A DNA stretch of 64,000 nucleotides from Bradyrhizobium frederickii. Its GTDB lineage: Bacteria; Pseudomonadota; Alphaproteobacteria; Rhizobiales; Xanthobacteraceae. Below the pieces are notes generated by a model. It did not search any database, was not told the DNA's origin, and saw nothing but the letters and a program-made list of their open reading frames with translations. This document shows positions 54,076 to 62,504 of this stretch, one piece after another (position 1 is the first letter of the stretch; every line of letters starts with the position of its first letter). The position numbers were made by a program, and so were the translations under genes. The stretch lies in contig NZ_SPQS01000006.1 of NCBI RefSeq assembly GCF_004570865.1, positions 334,484 to 398,483 on the forward strand. Reading direction: 5' to 3'.

Positions 54076-54513
54076 CTACTGCCTGCCGATATCGTCAGCC
54101 ATCTCGGCGGGCGCCGCCCCCTGCTCCTTGGCGGCCTCGTAGTTCAGCTCGATCATGACCCCGTTGGGGTCGTGAACGAAGATCTGCCAGAGGTCGCCGC
54201 CGGGCACCTGGCGGGAGTCGAACTTCATCCCCTTGGATGTCAGCCGCTGCTTCATGCCGTCGAAGCCGCGGCTGACGAAGGCGACATGATGGACGACGCC
54301 GGAATCCGGCTTCTGCGGCTCCGCCGTCGCGGAAATATCGACCAGGTGCACCACCGCCCGGCCCTCGCTGTACATCCAGGCGCCGGGGAAGGCGAAATTC
54401 GGCCGGGCGCCTTTTTCCAGGCCCAGCACGTCCTCGTAGAAGCGGACGGTCTCGGCCAGATTCCGGGTCCGGATGTTGAAATGATCGAGGACGCCAACGC
54501 TCACACCGCCCAT
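54076..54513 (-). CDS. VOC-superfamily (glyoxalase/dioxygenase-like) protein
   Basis: A 145-residue protein with two beta-alpha-beta units: VGVLDHFNIRTRNLAETVRFYEDVLGL at the start, with H11 as a likely metal ligand, and VHHVAFVSRGFDGMKQRL...LWQIFVHDPNGVMIELNYE at the end, with another histidine and glutamate. GGGAG precedes the ATG at 54513. Divergent from the 3-hydroxyisobutyrate-dehydrogenase-like gene. The specific reaction is unknown. Confidence 0.83.
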   Translation of the reverse strand: MGGVSVGVLDHFNIRTRNLAETVRFYEDVLGLEKGARPNFAFPGAWMYSEGRAVVHLVDISATAEPQKPDSGVVHHVAFVSRGFDGMKQRLTSKGMKFDSRQVPGGDLWQIFVHDPNGVMIELNYEAAKEQGAAPAEMADDIGRQ

Positions 54514-54711
54514 GCTCTCGCTCCCTTTTTCGAAGTTCTTGGGTCCCGCCATCCTAGCACAGGGGGCCGCCAAACGAAGCCGTTGCCCTCCCGGCTTAAC
54601 GGTTTATGGTGCGCCTCCGGTCCGCCCTCGCAGCGGAACTTCGAGGGCGCCGCCCGGCGCCCTCGCCCGGCTACAACCGTAAAACTCAAAACTACGGACA
54701 AGGTACCACAC

Positions 54712-55584
54712 ATGGCTAAAGTCGCTTTCCTCGGTCTCGGCGTCATGGGCTTCCCCATGGCCGGACACCTCGTGAAAAAAGGGGGCCATGAGGTCACCGT
54801 CTACAACCGCACCGCGGCCAAGGCGAAGGAATGGGCGGACAAGTTCGGCGGCAAGACCGCGGCGACCCCGAAGGCGGCCGCCGAAGGTCAGGATTTCGTG
54901 ATGTGCTGCGTCGGCAACGACAACGATCTGCGCGCGGTCACGATCGGTCCCGACGGCGCCTTCGCCGGCATGAAGAAGGGCGCGACCTTCGTCGATCACA
55001 CCACCGCATCCGCCGAGGTCGCGCGCGAGCTGGACGCAGCCGCCGCCAAGGCGGGCTTCAAATTCGTCGACGCGCCGGTCTCCGGCGGCCAGGCCGGCGC
55101 CGAGAACGGCGTGCTGACGGTGATGTGCGGCGGTGCGCCCGATGCCTATTCCGGCGCCGAGCCGATCATCACGGGCGCCTATGCGCGGATGTGCAAGCTG
55201 CTCGGGCCCGCCGGAAGCGGCCAGCTGACGAAGATGGTCAACCAGATCTGCATCGCCGGTCTGGTGCAGGGTCTCTCCGAGGGTATCCACTTCGCCAAGA
55301 AGAGCGGCCTCGACGTCGCCGCGGTGATCGAGACCATCTCGAAAGGGGCCGCGCAGTCCTGGCAGATGGAAAATCGCTACAAGACCATGAACGAGGACAA
55401 GTACGATTTCGGCTTCGCGGTCGAATGGATGCGCAAGGACCTCTCGATCGCGATCGCTGAAGCCCGCCGCAACGGCGCCAACCTGCCTGTGACGGCGCTG
55501 GTCGACCAGTTCTATTCCGAGGTCGAGAAGATGGGCGGCAAGCGCTGGGACACGTCGAGCCTGCTCGCGCGCCTGCAACGCTGA
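54712..55584 (+). CDS. NAD(P)-dependent beta-hydroxyacid dehydrogenase (3-hydroxyisobutyrate-dehydrogenase family)
   Basis: A 290-residue two-domain enzyme. The N-terminal dinucleotide motif is FLGLGVMGFPMAGHL. The substrate motif is FVDAPVSGGQAGAENG, and the catalytic lysine lies in GQLTKMVNQ (about 175). It belongs to the group of 3-hydroxyisobutyrate, tartronate-semialdehyde and glyoxylate reductases, and the exact substrate cannot be fixed. With ureide genes 4 kb away a tartronate-semialdehyde or glyoxylate role would be logical but is not shown. A perfect hairpin follows the stop. Confidence 0.87.
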   Translation: MAKVAFLGLGVMGFPMAGHLVKKGGHEVTVYNRTAAKAKEWADKFGGKTAATPKAAAEGQDFVMCCVGNDNDLRAVTIGPDGAFAGMKKGATFVDHTTASAEVARELDAAAAKAGFKFVDAPVSGGQAGAENGVLTVMCGGAPDAYSGAEPIITGAYARMCKLLGPAGSGQLTKMVNQICIAGLVQGLSEGIHFAKKSGLDVAAVIETISKGAAQSWQMENRYKTMNEDKYDFGFAVEWMRKDLSIAIAEARRNGANLPVTALVDQFYSEVEKMGGKRWDTSSLLARLQR

Positions 55585-55594
55585 CGAACGCGTC

Positions 55595-55624
55595 GATGGT
55601 CGCAGCCGGGCAGCTGCGACCATC
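55595..55624 (+). terminator. Perfect 12-base-stem hairpin after the dehydrogenase gene
   Basis: GATGGTCGCAGC pairs fully with GCTGCGACCATC over a six-base loop, ten bases past the stop. There is no T-tract; probably a terminator or mRNA 3' stabiliser. Confidence 0.65.
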
Positions 55625-55698
55625 ATCGGTCTCGACGCCGTACTCGCGCCGCGACGAGGCCCGCATCGAGCCGAAAAACGAATTCCGGGGGGACTGAC

Positions 55699-56979
55699 TT
55701 GCTGAGCGTGATAGCCGCCGTTTTCATCGTTGCGTATGCTGCCATCGCGCTCGAACATCCGCTCGGCGTCAACAAGAGTGCCTCGGCTCTGCTGGGGGCG
55801 GGCCTGCTCTGGACCATCTACGCGATGTCCGTCGGCGACGCCTCGCTCGTCAACCACCAGCTCGACGAATCCGTGGCCTCGACCGCGCAGATCGTCTTCT
55901 TCCTGATCGGCGCCATGACGATCGTCGAGGTGATCGACGCCCACAACGGCTTCGAGGTCATCACCTCGGTCATCCGCACCACGAAGCAGACCACGCTGAT
56001 GTGGATCATCGGCTTCGTGACGTTCTTCCTCAGCGCGATCCTCGACAATCTGACGACCACCATCGTGATGATCTCGCTGATCCAGAAGCTGATCGGCAAT
56101 AAGGGCGATCGCCTGCTGTTTGCGTCCATCATCGTGATTGCCGCCAATGCCGGCGGCGCCTGGACCGTGATCGGCGACGTCACGACCACGATGCTCTGGA
56201 TCGGGGGCCAGATCACTCCGGTCAACATCATGAAGTCGGTGTTCCTGCCGTCGCTGCTCAACCTGCTGATACCGCTGCTCATCATCGGCTATTCGCTGAG
56301 GGGCAAGGAGATCGCCCCGCCGCTGCAGGCACAAGCGAAGGCCCTCAGGGTCGAGCTGTTCGAGCGCAATTTGATGTTCTATCTCGGCCTCGGCACCCTG
56401 ATTGCCGTGCCGGTCTTCAAGGCCGTGACGCACCTCGCGCCGTTCATGGGCATCCTTTTCGGGCTGGGCGTCCTCTGGCTGGTCGGCGAGATCGTCCACC
56501 GCCACAAGGACGAGGATGCGCGCCGTCCCCTCACCCTCGTCCATGCGCTGGCGCGGATCGACATGAGCTCGATCGTGTTCTTCGTCGGTATCCTGATGGC
56601 CGTCGCGTGCCTGGAGCACGCCGGCCTGCTCGAGCTGCTCGCCAAATGGCTCGACGCCACGGTCGGCCGTCTCGACGTCATCGTCATCCTGCTCGGCCTC
56701 CTCAGCGCCATCATCGACAACGTGCCGCTCGTCGCCGCCACGATGGGCATGTACAATCTGGTGCAATATCCGCCGGACAGCTTCATCTGGGAGTTCATCG
56801 CCTATTGCGCCGGCACCGGCGGCTCGATCCTGATCATCGGCTCGGCCGCGGGCGTTGCCGCCATGGGGCTCGAGAAGATCGAGTTCTTCTGGTACGCCCG
56901 CCGCATCGCGGGCCCCGCGCTCGTGGGCTATCTGGCGGGGGCGATGGTCTACATCGTGCAGCATGCCGCACTGCACTGA
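55699..56979 (+). CDS. nhaD: NhaD-family sodium:proton antiporter
   Basis: A 426-residue membrane protein with about 12 helices. NhaD/ArsB-type landmarks are LSAILDNLTTTIVMISLI (about 112-129) and the equivalent LLSAIIDNVPLVAATMGMY in the C-terminal half, where the paired Asp-Asn sites bind ions, plus GTGGSILIIGSAAGVAAMG. The start is TTG 55699 with GGGGGG seven bases before; no ATG precedes the first helix. Role: expulsion of sodium or lithium. It is followed by the kinase gene but separated by a CtrA-type box, so probably not in the same operon. Confidence 0.9.
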   Translation: MLSVIAAVFIVAYAAIALEHPLGVNKSASALLGAGLLWTIYAMSVGDASLVNHQLDESVASTAQIVFFLIGAMTIVEVIDAHNGFEVITSVIRTTKQTTLMWIIGFVTFFLSAILDNLTTTIVMISLIQKLIGNKGDRLLFASIIVIAANAGGAWTVIGDVTTTMLWIGGQITPVNIMKSVFLPSLLNLLIPLLIIGYSLRGKEIAPPLQAQAKALRVELFERNLMFYLGLGTLIAVPVFKAVTHLAPFMGILFGLGVLWLVGEIVHRHKDEDARRPLTLVHALARIDMSSIVFFVGILMAVACLEHAGLLELLAKWLDATVGRLDVIVILLGLLSAIIDNVPLVAATMGMYNLVQYPPDSFIWEFIAYCAGTGGSILIIGSAAGVAAMGLEKIEFFWYARRIAGPALVGYLAGAMVYIVQHAALH

Positions 56980-57001
56980 ACGGGCGCGGGCGAGATCCAA
57001 A

Positions 57002-57016
57002 TTAACGCCGGGTTAA
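57002..57016. promoter_or_regulatory. CtrA-type binding site TTAA-N7-TTAA
   Basis: TTAACGCCGGGTTAA matches the consensus for CtrA, the master cell-cycle regulator of alphaproteobacteria, and both half-sites read TTAAC. Two further TTAA boxes follow at 57034 and 57046 (spacing of eight instead of seven). The site ends 102 bases before the start of the PleC/DivJ-like kinase gene. Confidence 0.65.
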
Positions 57017-57118
57017 CGTAATTCTTTAGCTCCTTAAGTCACCTCTTAACGATTTCTTGCCAGAGATAGACAATGCAGAAGGCCCGCGTCCGGCGTGGGC
57101 AGGAATCGTTGTTGCTTG

Positions 57119-58714
57119 ATGAGTAACCCCGCTGAAAAGCCTGAGGTTGTGCAGCTTCCGGCCGAGCCGGTGAGCGCTCCATCGGCGAGCAGCCGAAGGG
57201 CTGCGGCGCAGCGGGTGCGCGAGGCGCGCGACAAGTTAACCTCGACCAGCGGAACCCGACCGGCCTTCGACGCCGAGATGCTGCGGCAATACGCCCAGAC
57301 CCGGCTGTCGGCTTCCTATGTCGTGATGCTGCTGGTGGTCGCGACCGGGTTGCTGTTCGGGCTGTGGATGCAGCCGATCCCCGCCGCCGCCTGGACCGTC
57401 GGCATGCTCTGCATCCACGCGGCGATGATCCGCAGCTGCCGGCGCTTCCTGACCGAGCCCACCTCGCCCGCGGGGACGCGCGCATGGCGGACGCGCTTCG
57501 TCGTGCTCGATCTGCTCTATGGCCTGTGCTGGATGGCGATCCTGATCCACCCCGTGGTCGACATGGTCACGGAAACGCTGATGATGTTCCTGATGCTGCT
57601 GGTGATCGCGGTATCGAGCATGGTCGCCGCGAACTTGCCGATCGCAGCCCTTGCCGCCACCGCGCCCGTCGCGGTCGCCATGGCGCTGAGCTTTGCGATC
57701 ACCGGCTCGCTGGACAATTACATCCTGGCCGCGCTCGCGCTCGCGGCCGAAGGCTATTTCGTGCTGCTGGCGCATCGCCTGCACTCCTCCACCTTCGCGA
57801 CGCTGGAGGCGCGCGCCGAGAAGGACGCCCTGATCGGCGAGCTCGAACAGGCCAAGGCGATCTCGGACGAAGCGCGCCACCGCGCCGAATCCGCCAACGT
57901 CGCCAAGTCGCGCTTCCTGGCGCAGATGAGCCACGAGCTGCGCACGCCGCTGAACGCCATCCTCGGTTTCTCCGAGGTGATGAAGAGCGAGATCTTCGGG
58001 GCGCATGCGGTGCCGGTCTACAAGGAATATTCGGCCGACATCCATAATTCCGGCGTCCACCTGCTCAACCTCATCAACGAGATCCTCGATCTGTCGCGGA
58101 TCGAGGCCGGCCGCTACGAGCTCAACGAGGAAGCGGTGTCGCTGGTCGGCGTCGTCGCCGACTGCCACCATCTGATGAAGCTGCGCGCCTCGAGCCGGGG
58201 CATCACCATCCACGAAGTGTTCGAGCAGGCCATGCCGCGGCTCTGGGCCGACGAGCGCGCCATCCGCCAGGTCGTGCTCAACCTGATCTCCAACTCGATC
58301 AAGTTCACGCCGCAGGGCGGCGAGATCTGGCTCAAGGCCGGCTGGACCGCTTCGGGCGGACAATATCTCTCGGTGAGGGATACTGGTTCCGGCATTCCCG
58401 AGGACGAGATCCCGATCGTGCTCGCCTCGTTCGGCCAGGGCTCCAACTCGATCAAATCGGCCGAACAGGGCGCAGGCCTCGGCCTGCCGATCGCCAAGAA
58501 TCTGATCGACCTGCACGGCGGCACGTTCACGCTGAAATCGAAGCTGCGCATCGGCACCGAGGTGATCGTCACCTTCCCGCCGGAGCGGGTGATGAGCGCG
58601 CTTGCGCCGCTGTCGGATGATTCTCCGCCGCTTCAACCGGAGGGTTCCGGGCTGCCCGACGAGAAGCGCCGGCCGCGCCACAAGCCGATCATGAGCGCCG
58701 GCACGGGCTCTTAA
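57119..58714 (+). CDS. PleC/DivJ/PdhS-like sensor histidine kinase
   Basis: A 531-residue kinase. A polar head (1-60) is followed by about six membrane helices (about 65-225), a short coiled coil (228-265) and the HisKA domain with H272 in QMSHELRTPLNAILGFSEVMKSEIFG. The SGVHLLNLINEILDLSRIEAGRYEL segment is typical of the DivJ/PleC/PdhS group that controls DivK and hence CtrA. The ATPase motifs NLISNSIKF, DTGSGI and GAGLGLPIAK are complete. A CtrA box 100 bases upstream fits cell-cycle control. The partner regulator is not encoded nearby. Confidence 0.85.
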   Translation: MSNPAEKPEVVQLPAEPVSAPSASSRRAAAQRVREARDKLTSTSGTRPAFDAEMLRQYAQTRLSASYVVMLLVVATGLLFGLWMQPIPAAAWTVGMLCIHAAMIRSCRRFLTEPTSPAGTRAWRTRFVVLDLLYGLCWMAILIHPVVDMVTETLMMFLMLLVIAVSSMVAANLPIAALAATAPVAVAMALSFAITGSLDNYILAALALAAEGYFVLLAHRLHSSTFATLEARAEKDALIGELEQAKAISDEARHRAESANVAKSRFLAQMSHELRTPLNAILGFSEVMKSEIFGAHAVPVYKEYSADIHNSGVHLLNLINEILDLSRIEAGRYELNEEAVSLVGVVADCHHLMKLRASSRGITIHEVFEQAMPRLWADERAIRQVVLNLISNSIKFTPQGGEIWLKAGWTASGGQYLSVRDTGSGIPEDEIPIVLASFGQGSNSIKSAEQGAGLGLPIAKNLIDLHGGTFTLKSKLRIGTEVIVTFPPERVMSALAPLSDDSPPLQPEGSGLPDEKRRPRHKPIMSAGTGS

Positions 58715-58758
58715 CCAGAAGCTTGCAGAGATGGCCGACAATCCCCCACTATGTCCGA

Positions 58759-58962
58759 ATGAGCAAAGAAACGCCGTGCGTCGCCGTCTGCATGATCGAT
58801 CCCAGGACCAAGCTGTGCTTCGGCTGCGGCCGCACCTTGCCCGAGATCGCGCGCTGGCACGCCATGGACAGCGCGGAACGGCACGCGATCATGGCCCTGT
58901 TGCCGGGACGCATGACGGAAGCCGGGCTTGCGCCGATCGCGGCATCGCCCAAACGCGCCTGA
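58759..58962 (+). CDS. DUF1289 protein
   Basis: A 67-residue protein with the DUF1289 pattern: TPCVAVCMIDPRTKLCFGCGRTLPEIARW, i.e. four cysteines (C6, C10, C19 and C22) likely to bind zinc or an iron-sulphur cluster. The start MSKETPC at 58759 fits the family; an upstream frame extension to 58723 is not supported. It is 44 bases after the kinase and 28 bases before the protease gene on the same strand, so the three may share a transcript. Function unknown. Confidence 0.85.
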   Translation: MSKETPCVAVCMIDPRTKLCFGCGRTLPEIARWHAMDSAERHAIMALLPGRMTEAGLAPIAASPKRA

Positions 58963-58990
58963 CCGGCCTGCGCGCCCGCGGAGGCGCGCG

Positions 58991-59545
58991 ATGATCCGCT
59001 TCCTGCTCGTTCTCGTCATGCTCGCCGGCACGGCAGGCGCGGTCGTCGCCTATGGCGATCCCGAGCAGATCGCGCGCGCCAGCCACAAGGTCTCGCACAT
59101 CTTTCGCGCGCAGACGGTGGCGCCCGCCCCCGCGGTGCAGATCCCGCGCGGCCAGGGCGGCGAATTTGCACTGCGTGCGAAGATCAACGGGGTCGCAGCG
59201 CCGATGGTGATCGATACCGGTGCGACGTCGGTGGTGCTGACCTGGGAAACCGCGAAAGCCATCGGGCTGCCGCTCGAGATGCTCGAATACGATGTCGATC
59301 TCGAAACCGCGGGCGGCCATACCAAGGCGGCCCGCCTCACGCTCGACCGTCTTTCCGTCGGCCATCTCGTCGAAAAATCGGTGCCGGCCCTCGTCGTCCA
59401 ACGCGGGCAGATGAAGACCAACCTGCTCGGCATGAGCTTTCTCGACCGCCTGGAGAGCTGGGGCGTCCGCGCCGACAAGCTGATGCTGACCGGCTATCCC
59501 GAGCTTCAGAGCAGCCCCCGCCGCTCGCGCACCGCGATCGACTAG
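58991..59545 (+). CDS. Membrane-anchored retropepsin-like aspartic protease (TIGR02281, clan AA)
   Basis: A 184-residue protein with an N-terminal anchor (MIRFLLVLVMLAGTAGAVVA) and a single aspartic-protease lobe with VIDTGATSVVLT (catalytic D75). The downstream LLGMSFLDRL is the family hydrophobic-hydrophobic-Gly segment. One lobe means it must dimerise to be active. GGAGG six bases before the ATG 58991 sets the start. Close to SpoIIP-unrelated bacterial retropepsins, whose targets are unknown. It is likely at the periplasmic face of the inner membrane. Confidence 0.87.
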   Translation: MIRFLLVLVMLAGTAGAVVAYGDPEQIARASHKVSHIFRAQTVAPAPAVQIPRGQGGEFALRAKINGVAAPMVIDTGATSVVLTWETAKAIGLPLEMLEYDVDLETAGGHTKAARLTLDRLSVGHLVEKSVPALVVQRGQMKTNLLGMSFLDRLESWGVRADKLMLTGYPELQSSPRRSRTAID

Positions 59546-59578
59546 ATCGCAACGGCGCGTGCGCGGCCATCGCCGGGG

Positions 59579-60421
59579 CTAGAGCAGCGGCGGGCCCTGC
59601 CGCAGGTTCATGTGCCGGTTGACGTCCTTGTAGAGAAGATAGCGAAACCGGCCGGGGCCTCCGGCGTAGCACGCCTGCGGGCAGAAGGCGCGCAGCCACA
59701 TGTAGTCGCCGGCCTCGACCTCCACCCAGTCCTGGTTGAGACGGTAGACCGCCTTGCCCTCGAGGACGTACAACCCGTGCTCCATGACATGCGTCTCGGC
59801 AAAGGGGATCGTCGCCCCCGGCTCGAACGTCACGATGTTGATGTGCATGTCATAGCGCATATCGGCCGGATCGATGAAGCGCGTGGTGGCCCACCTCCCC
59901 TCCGTGCCCGGCATCGCGACCGGTTCGATGGAATCTTCGTTGGTCACGATTGCCTCGGGCTCGGCCAAGCCCGGCACGCGCTGGTACAGCTTGCGGATCC
60001 AGTGAACCTGTGCAGGGCCAGGGCCGCGGTTGCGAACGCTCCAGGCACAGCCGGGCGGCAGATAGGCGAAGCTGCCGGGCCTCAGCTCACGTTCACCTTC
60101 TGCCAAGCTGAGATTCAACGTGCCGCCTGCGACGAACAACGCCCCTTCGGCATCCTTGTCCGGCTCGGGCATGTCACTTCCTCCGGCCGGCGCGATCTCC
60201 ATGAGGTAATGGGAGAAGGTCTCGGCGAAGCCGGACAGCGGTCGCGCCAACACCCACAGGCGCGTGTTGTCCCAGTGCGGCAGGTGGCTGACGACGATAT
60301 CGCGTTGCACGCCGCTGGGAATGACGGCGTAGGCGTTCGTAAAGACCGCGCGGCCGCTCAGCAGATCCGTCTGCGACGGAAGGCCGCCCTTCGGTACGTG
60401 ATAGGTGGGCGATGACATCAT
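59579..60421 (-). CDS. allE: (S)-ureidoglycine aminohydrolase (bicupin, AllE-like)
   Basis: Converts (S)-ureidoglycine to (S)-ureidoglycolate with ammonia release, a step of allantoin breakdown. The 280-residue protein has two cupin barrels. The C-terminal one has the manganese-site pattern ETHVMEHGLYVLEGKAVYRL and the later CPQACYAGG; the N-terminal one has the structural region ALFVAGGTLNLSL. The start is one of two adjacent ATGs (60421 or 60418); GAGG fits the second slightly better. It lies downstream of allA and the DctA-like carrier on the same strand. Length and motifs are full. Confidence 0.9.
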   Translation of the reverse strand: MMSSPTYHVPKGGLPSQTDLLSGRAVFTNAYAVIPSGVQRDIVVSHLPHWDNTRLWVLARPLSGFAETFSHYLMEIAPAGGSDMPEPDKDAEGALFVAGGTLNLSLAEGERELRPGSFAYLPPGCAWSVRNRGPGPAQVHWIRKLYQRVPGLAEPEAIVTNEDSIEPVAMPGTEGRWATTRFIDPADMRYDMHINIVTFEPGATIPFAETHVMEHGLYVLEGKAVYRLNQDWVEVEAGDYMWLRAFCPQACYAGGPGRFRYLLYKDVNRHMNLRQGPPLL

Positions 60422-60452
60422 GAAGCCTCGTGAAGTTACCTATGGGAACGTA

Positions 60453-60953
60453 TCAGCTTGCAGCCGACTGGACACCGAGCTGCAGCTGCTCGCTCAGCCA
60501 ATGTTCTTCGAGATTGGCGCCATCCCCCTTGCGGTCGACAACGAGGAACGCGCTTGCGTCCTTGAGAACCAGGAGTGGATGGTGCCAGCAATTCCGGGCA
60601 TAGTTCACGCCTTGGTGGCCTTTTGCCGCGAACGCCCGATAGCTCGCGGAGATGGCGGGGTCCGTGCAGACGACGACCAGCCAGTCGGCGCCGTTCAGAG
60701 GCATGAACATCTGGCTCCCGAGCGGATGGCGCTCCATCAGGCGGATCGCGATCGGCGCGGGCCGCACCGAGGCGACAAACCAGCTGATGTTGACCTGTCC
60801 GCCTTCCGCGGCAACGTCGATATTGGCAAGTCCGTTGAAGCGCTGAGCGTAGCCCTGGTTGATCGATAGCGGCGTGTTGCCTTCCGTTTCGACGACGTCT
60901 CCGAACGGAGCGAACGCCTGCTTCGTCAAAGGCTCGATCGAGAGTGTCACCAT
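60453..60953 (-). CDS. allA: Ureidoglycolate lyase
   Basis: Splits ureidoglycolate into glyoxylate and urea. The 166-residue protein has the family blocks FAPFGDVVE (about 12-20), the metal/active-site region QMFMPLNGADWLVVV (about 76-90) and YARNCWHHPLLVL (about 113-125) with the two histidines. The ATG at 60953 fits the family start (MVTLSIEPLTKQAF). It is 31 bases upstream of the aminohydrolase gene and 22 bases downstream of the carrier gene stop. The three genes form a catabolic operon. Urea and glyoxylate must be handled by genes outside the window. Confidence 0.9.
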   Translation of the reverse strand: MVTLSIEPLTKQAFAPFGDVVETEGNTPLSINQGYAQRFNGLANIDVAAEGGQVNISWFVASVRPAPIAIRLMERHPLGSQMFMPLNGADWLVVVCTDPAISASYRAFAAKGHQGVNYARNCWHHPLLVLKDASAFLVVDRKGDGANLEEHWLSEQLQLGVQSAAS

Positions 60954-60975
60954 TGCCAACTCAAGCGCTCCGCGT

Positions 60976-62310
60976 TCAAAGGGTCTGCAGGCCCGCGACG
61001 GGAGCATCGGCACCGGCTGGATCGACCCGAAGATTGTCGACCGAAGGATCAATCTCGCCGTTCAGAATGCGATGCGCCTTCGCGTGATCGAGATCCCCCT
61101 CCCAAGAGGCGACGACGACCGCCGCAACGCAGTTGCCAACGTAGTTGCCGAGCGCGCGGGCGATGCCGATGAACCAGTCTACCGACAAGATGAGCACCAG
61201 TCCAATCGCCGGGATGGCCGGAATAGCAGCCAGCGTCGCGGCGAGGACGACAATGGCCGAGCCCGGGACACCGTGAGCACCTTTGGAGGTGAGCAAGGCG
61301 ACGCCGAGGATTGCCAGGAGATCGCCTGTAGCCAGCGGCGTATTCGTCGCCTGTGCAATGAAGACGGCCGCCAAGGTCAGGTAGATGGAGAATGCATCCA
61401 GATTGAACGAGTACCCGGTCGGGATCACCAGACCGACGGTCGATCGCTTGATCCCGAGCAGCTCGAGCTTGCGCATGGTCTGCGGCAGCACGCTGTCGCC
61501 CGCGGCCGTCCCGAGGACGATCAACAGCTCTTCGCGCAGATAGGCCAGCAGCTTGAACAGGCTGAAGCCGGAGAGCCGCATGATCGCTCCGAGAACGACG
61601 ACCACGAACAGAACCACGGCCAGGTAGAACAGGGCAACGAGGCCGCCGAGCTGCTTGAGCGAACCGATGCCGTATTTCCCGACGGTGAAGGCGATCGCAC
61701 CAAACACACCGATCGGCGCGAGCCGGACCACGAAGTTCATCATCTTGAAGATGATCTCGTTGACCCGCTCGACGAAATCGATCACGGGCCTGGCGCGTTC
61801 GCCGCACAGCGACACGGCACAACCGAACATGATCGAGACGATCAGGACCTGCAGAACGTCGCCGGAGCTGAAGGCGCCAACAAGCGTCGAAGGAATGAGC
61901 TTCATCAGGAATTCCGAGACGCCTCCGCCGGCGACCTGGGCCGCCGTCTGGCTGAACCCGCTGAGCGCCTTGGCGTCCAACGCCTTCGGATCGATGTTCA
62001 TTCCGGCGCCCGGTTGGAAATAATAGGCGAGCGCAATGCCGAACACCAAGGCGATGGTGGTGACGATCTCGAAATAGACCAGCGAACGGATGCCGACCCT
62101 TCCAACCTTGGTGAGGTCGCCGGCCGCTGAAATTCCGTGCACGACGACGCAGAACACGATCACCGGCACCAGCATCTTTATCAACTTGATGAAGCCGTCA
62201 CCCAGCGGCTTCATCTGCAATGCGGTGTCCGGATAGGCGACGCCGAGCGCGATGCCGGCGGCGAGTGCGACGACGACCTGGAAGAAGAGTGACTTGAAAA
62301 TCTTGGGCAT
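60976..62310 (-). CDS. DctA/GltP-family cation symporter
   Basis: A 444-residue member of the dicarboxylate/amino acid:cation symporter family with eight helices and two re-entrant loops. Family motifs include AAGDSVLPQTMRKLE (the serine-rich first loop appears as GTAAGDSVLP), VIPTGYSFNLDAFSIYLTLAAVFIAQ and the last-helix GNYVGNCVAAVVVASWEGDL with the substrate-binding arginine region. ATG 62310 has GAGGAG six bases before; a distant ATG at 62442 would add 44 residues of non-family sequence. As first gene of the ureide operon it is likely to import a ureide-derived or related carboxylate rather than C4-dicarboxylates. Confidence 0.88.
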   Translation of the reverse strand: MPKIFKSLFFQVVVALAAGIALGVAYPDTALQMKPLGDGFIKLIKMLVPVIVFCVVVHGISAAGDLTKVGRVGIRSLVYFEIVTTIALVFGIALAYYFQPGAGMNIDPKALDAKALSGFSQTAAQVAGGGVSEFLMKLIPSTLVGAFSSGDVLQVLIVSIMFGCAVSLCGERARPVIDFVERVNEIIFKMMNFVVRLAPIGVFGAIAFTVGKYGIGSLKQLGGLVALFYLAVVLFVVVVLGAIMRLSGFSLFKLLAYLREELLIVLGTAAGDSVLPQTMRKLELLGIKRSTVGLVIPTGYSFNLDAFSIYLTLAAVFIAQATNTPLATGDLLAILGVALLTSKGAHGVPGSAIVVLAATLAAIPAIPAIGLVLILSVDWFIGIARALGNYVGNCVAAVVVASWEGDLDHAKAHRILNGEIDPSVDNLRVDPAGADAPVAGLQTL

Positions 62311-62504
62311 GGCTCCTCGCTCGCTGGGCTTCCATCTGGCTTGGTCGGCCGGAGCCTTCGCCATTGTTGTCGTTGGCGGCGACGCGAGGTCGCTGCGTGC
62401 GGAGCGTCTCGCCGCGACAGGACGCAAGGCTCCATCGGTCATTCGTTGACCAGCTGCGACATCAAGTCCAATATATAGAACGACACGATTGATAGGTTTT
62501 CGCT

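Noticed and set aside
52879..55584. 901-codon open frame on the plus strand
   Set aside because: The left two thirds are antisense to mrp and a VOC gene and have Arg/His/Gly-rich shadow composition. Only the part from 54712 on is a real gene.
54604..57000. 798-codon open frame on the minus strand
   Set aside because: It is the antisense of the dehydrogenase and nhaD genes, with charged low-complexity composition and no family motif. High GC keeps such frames open.
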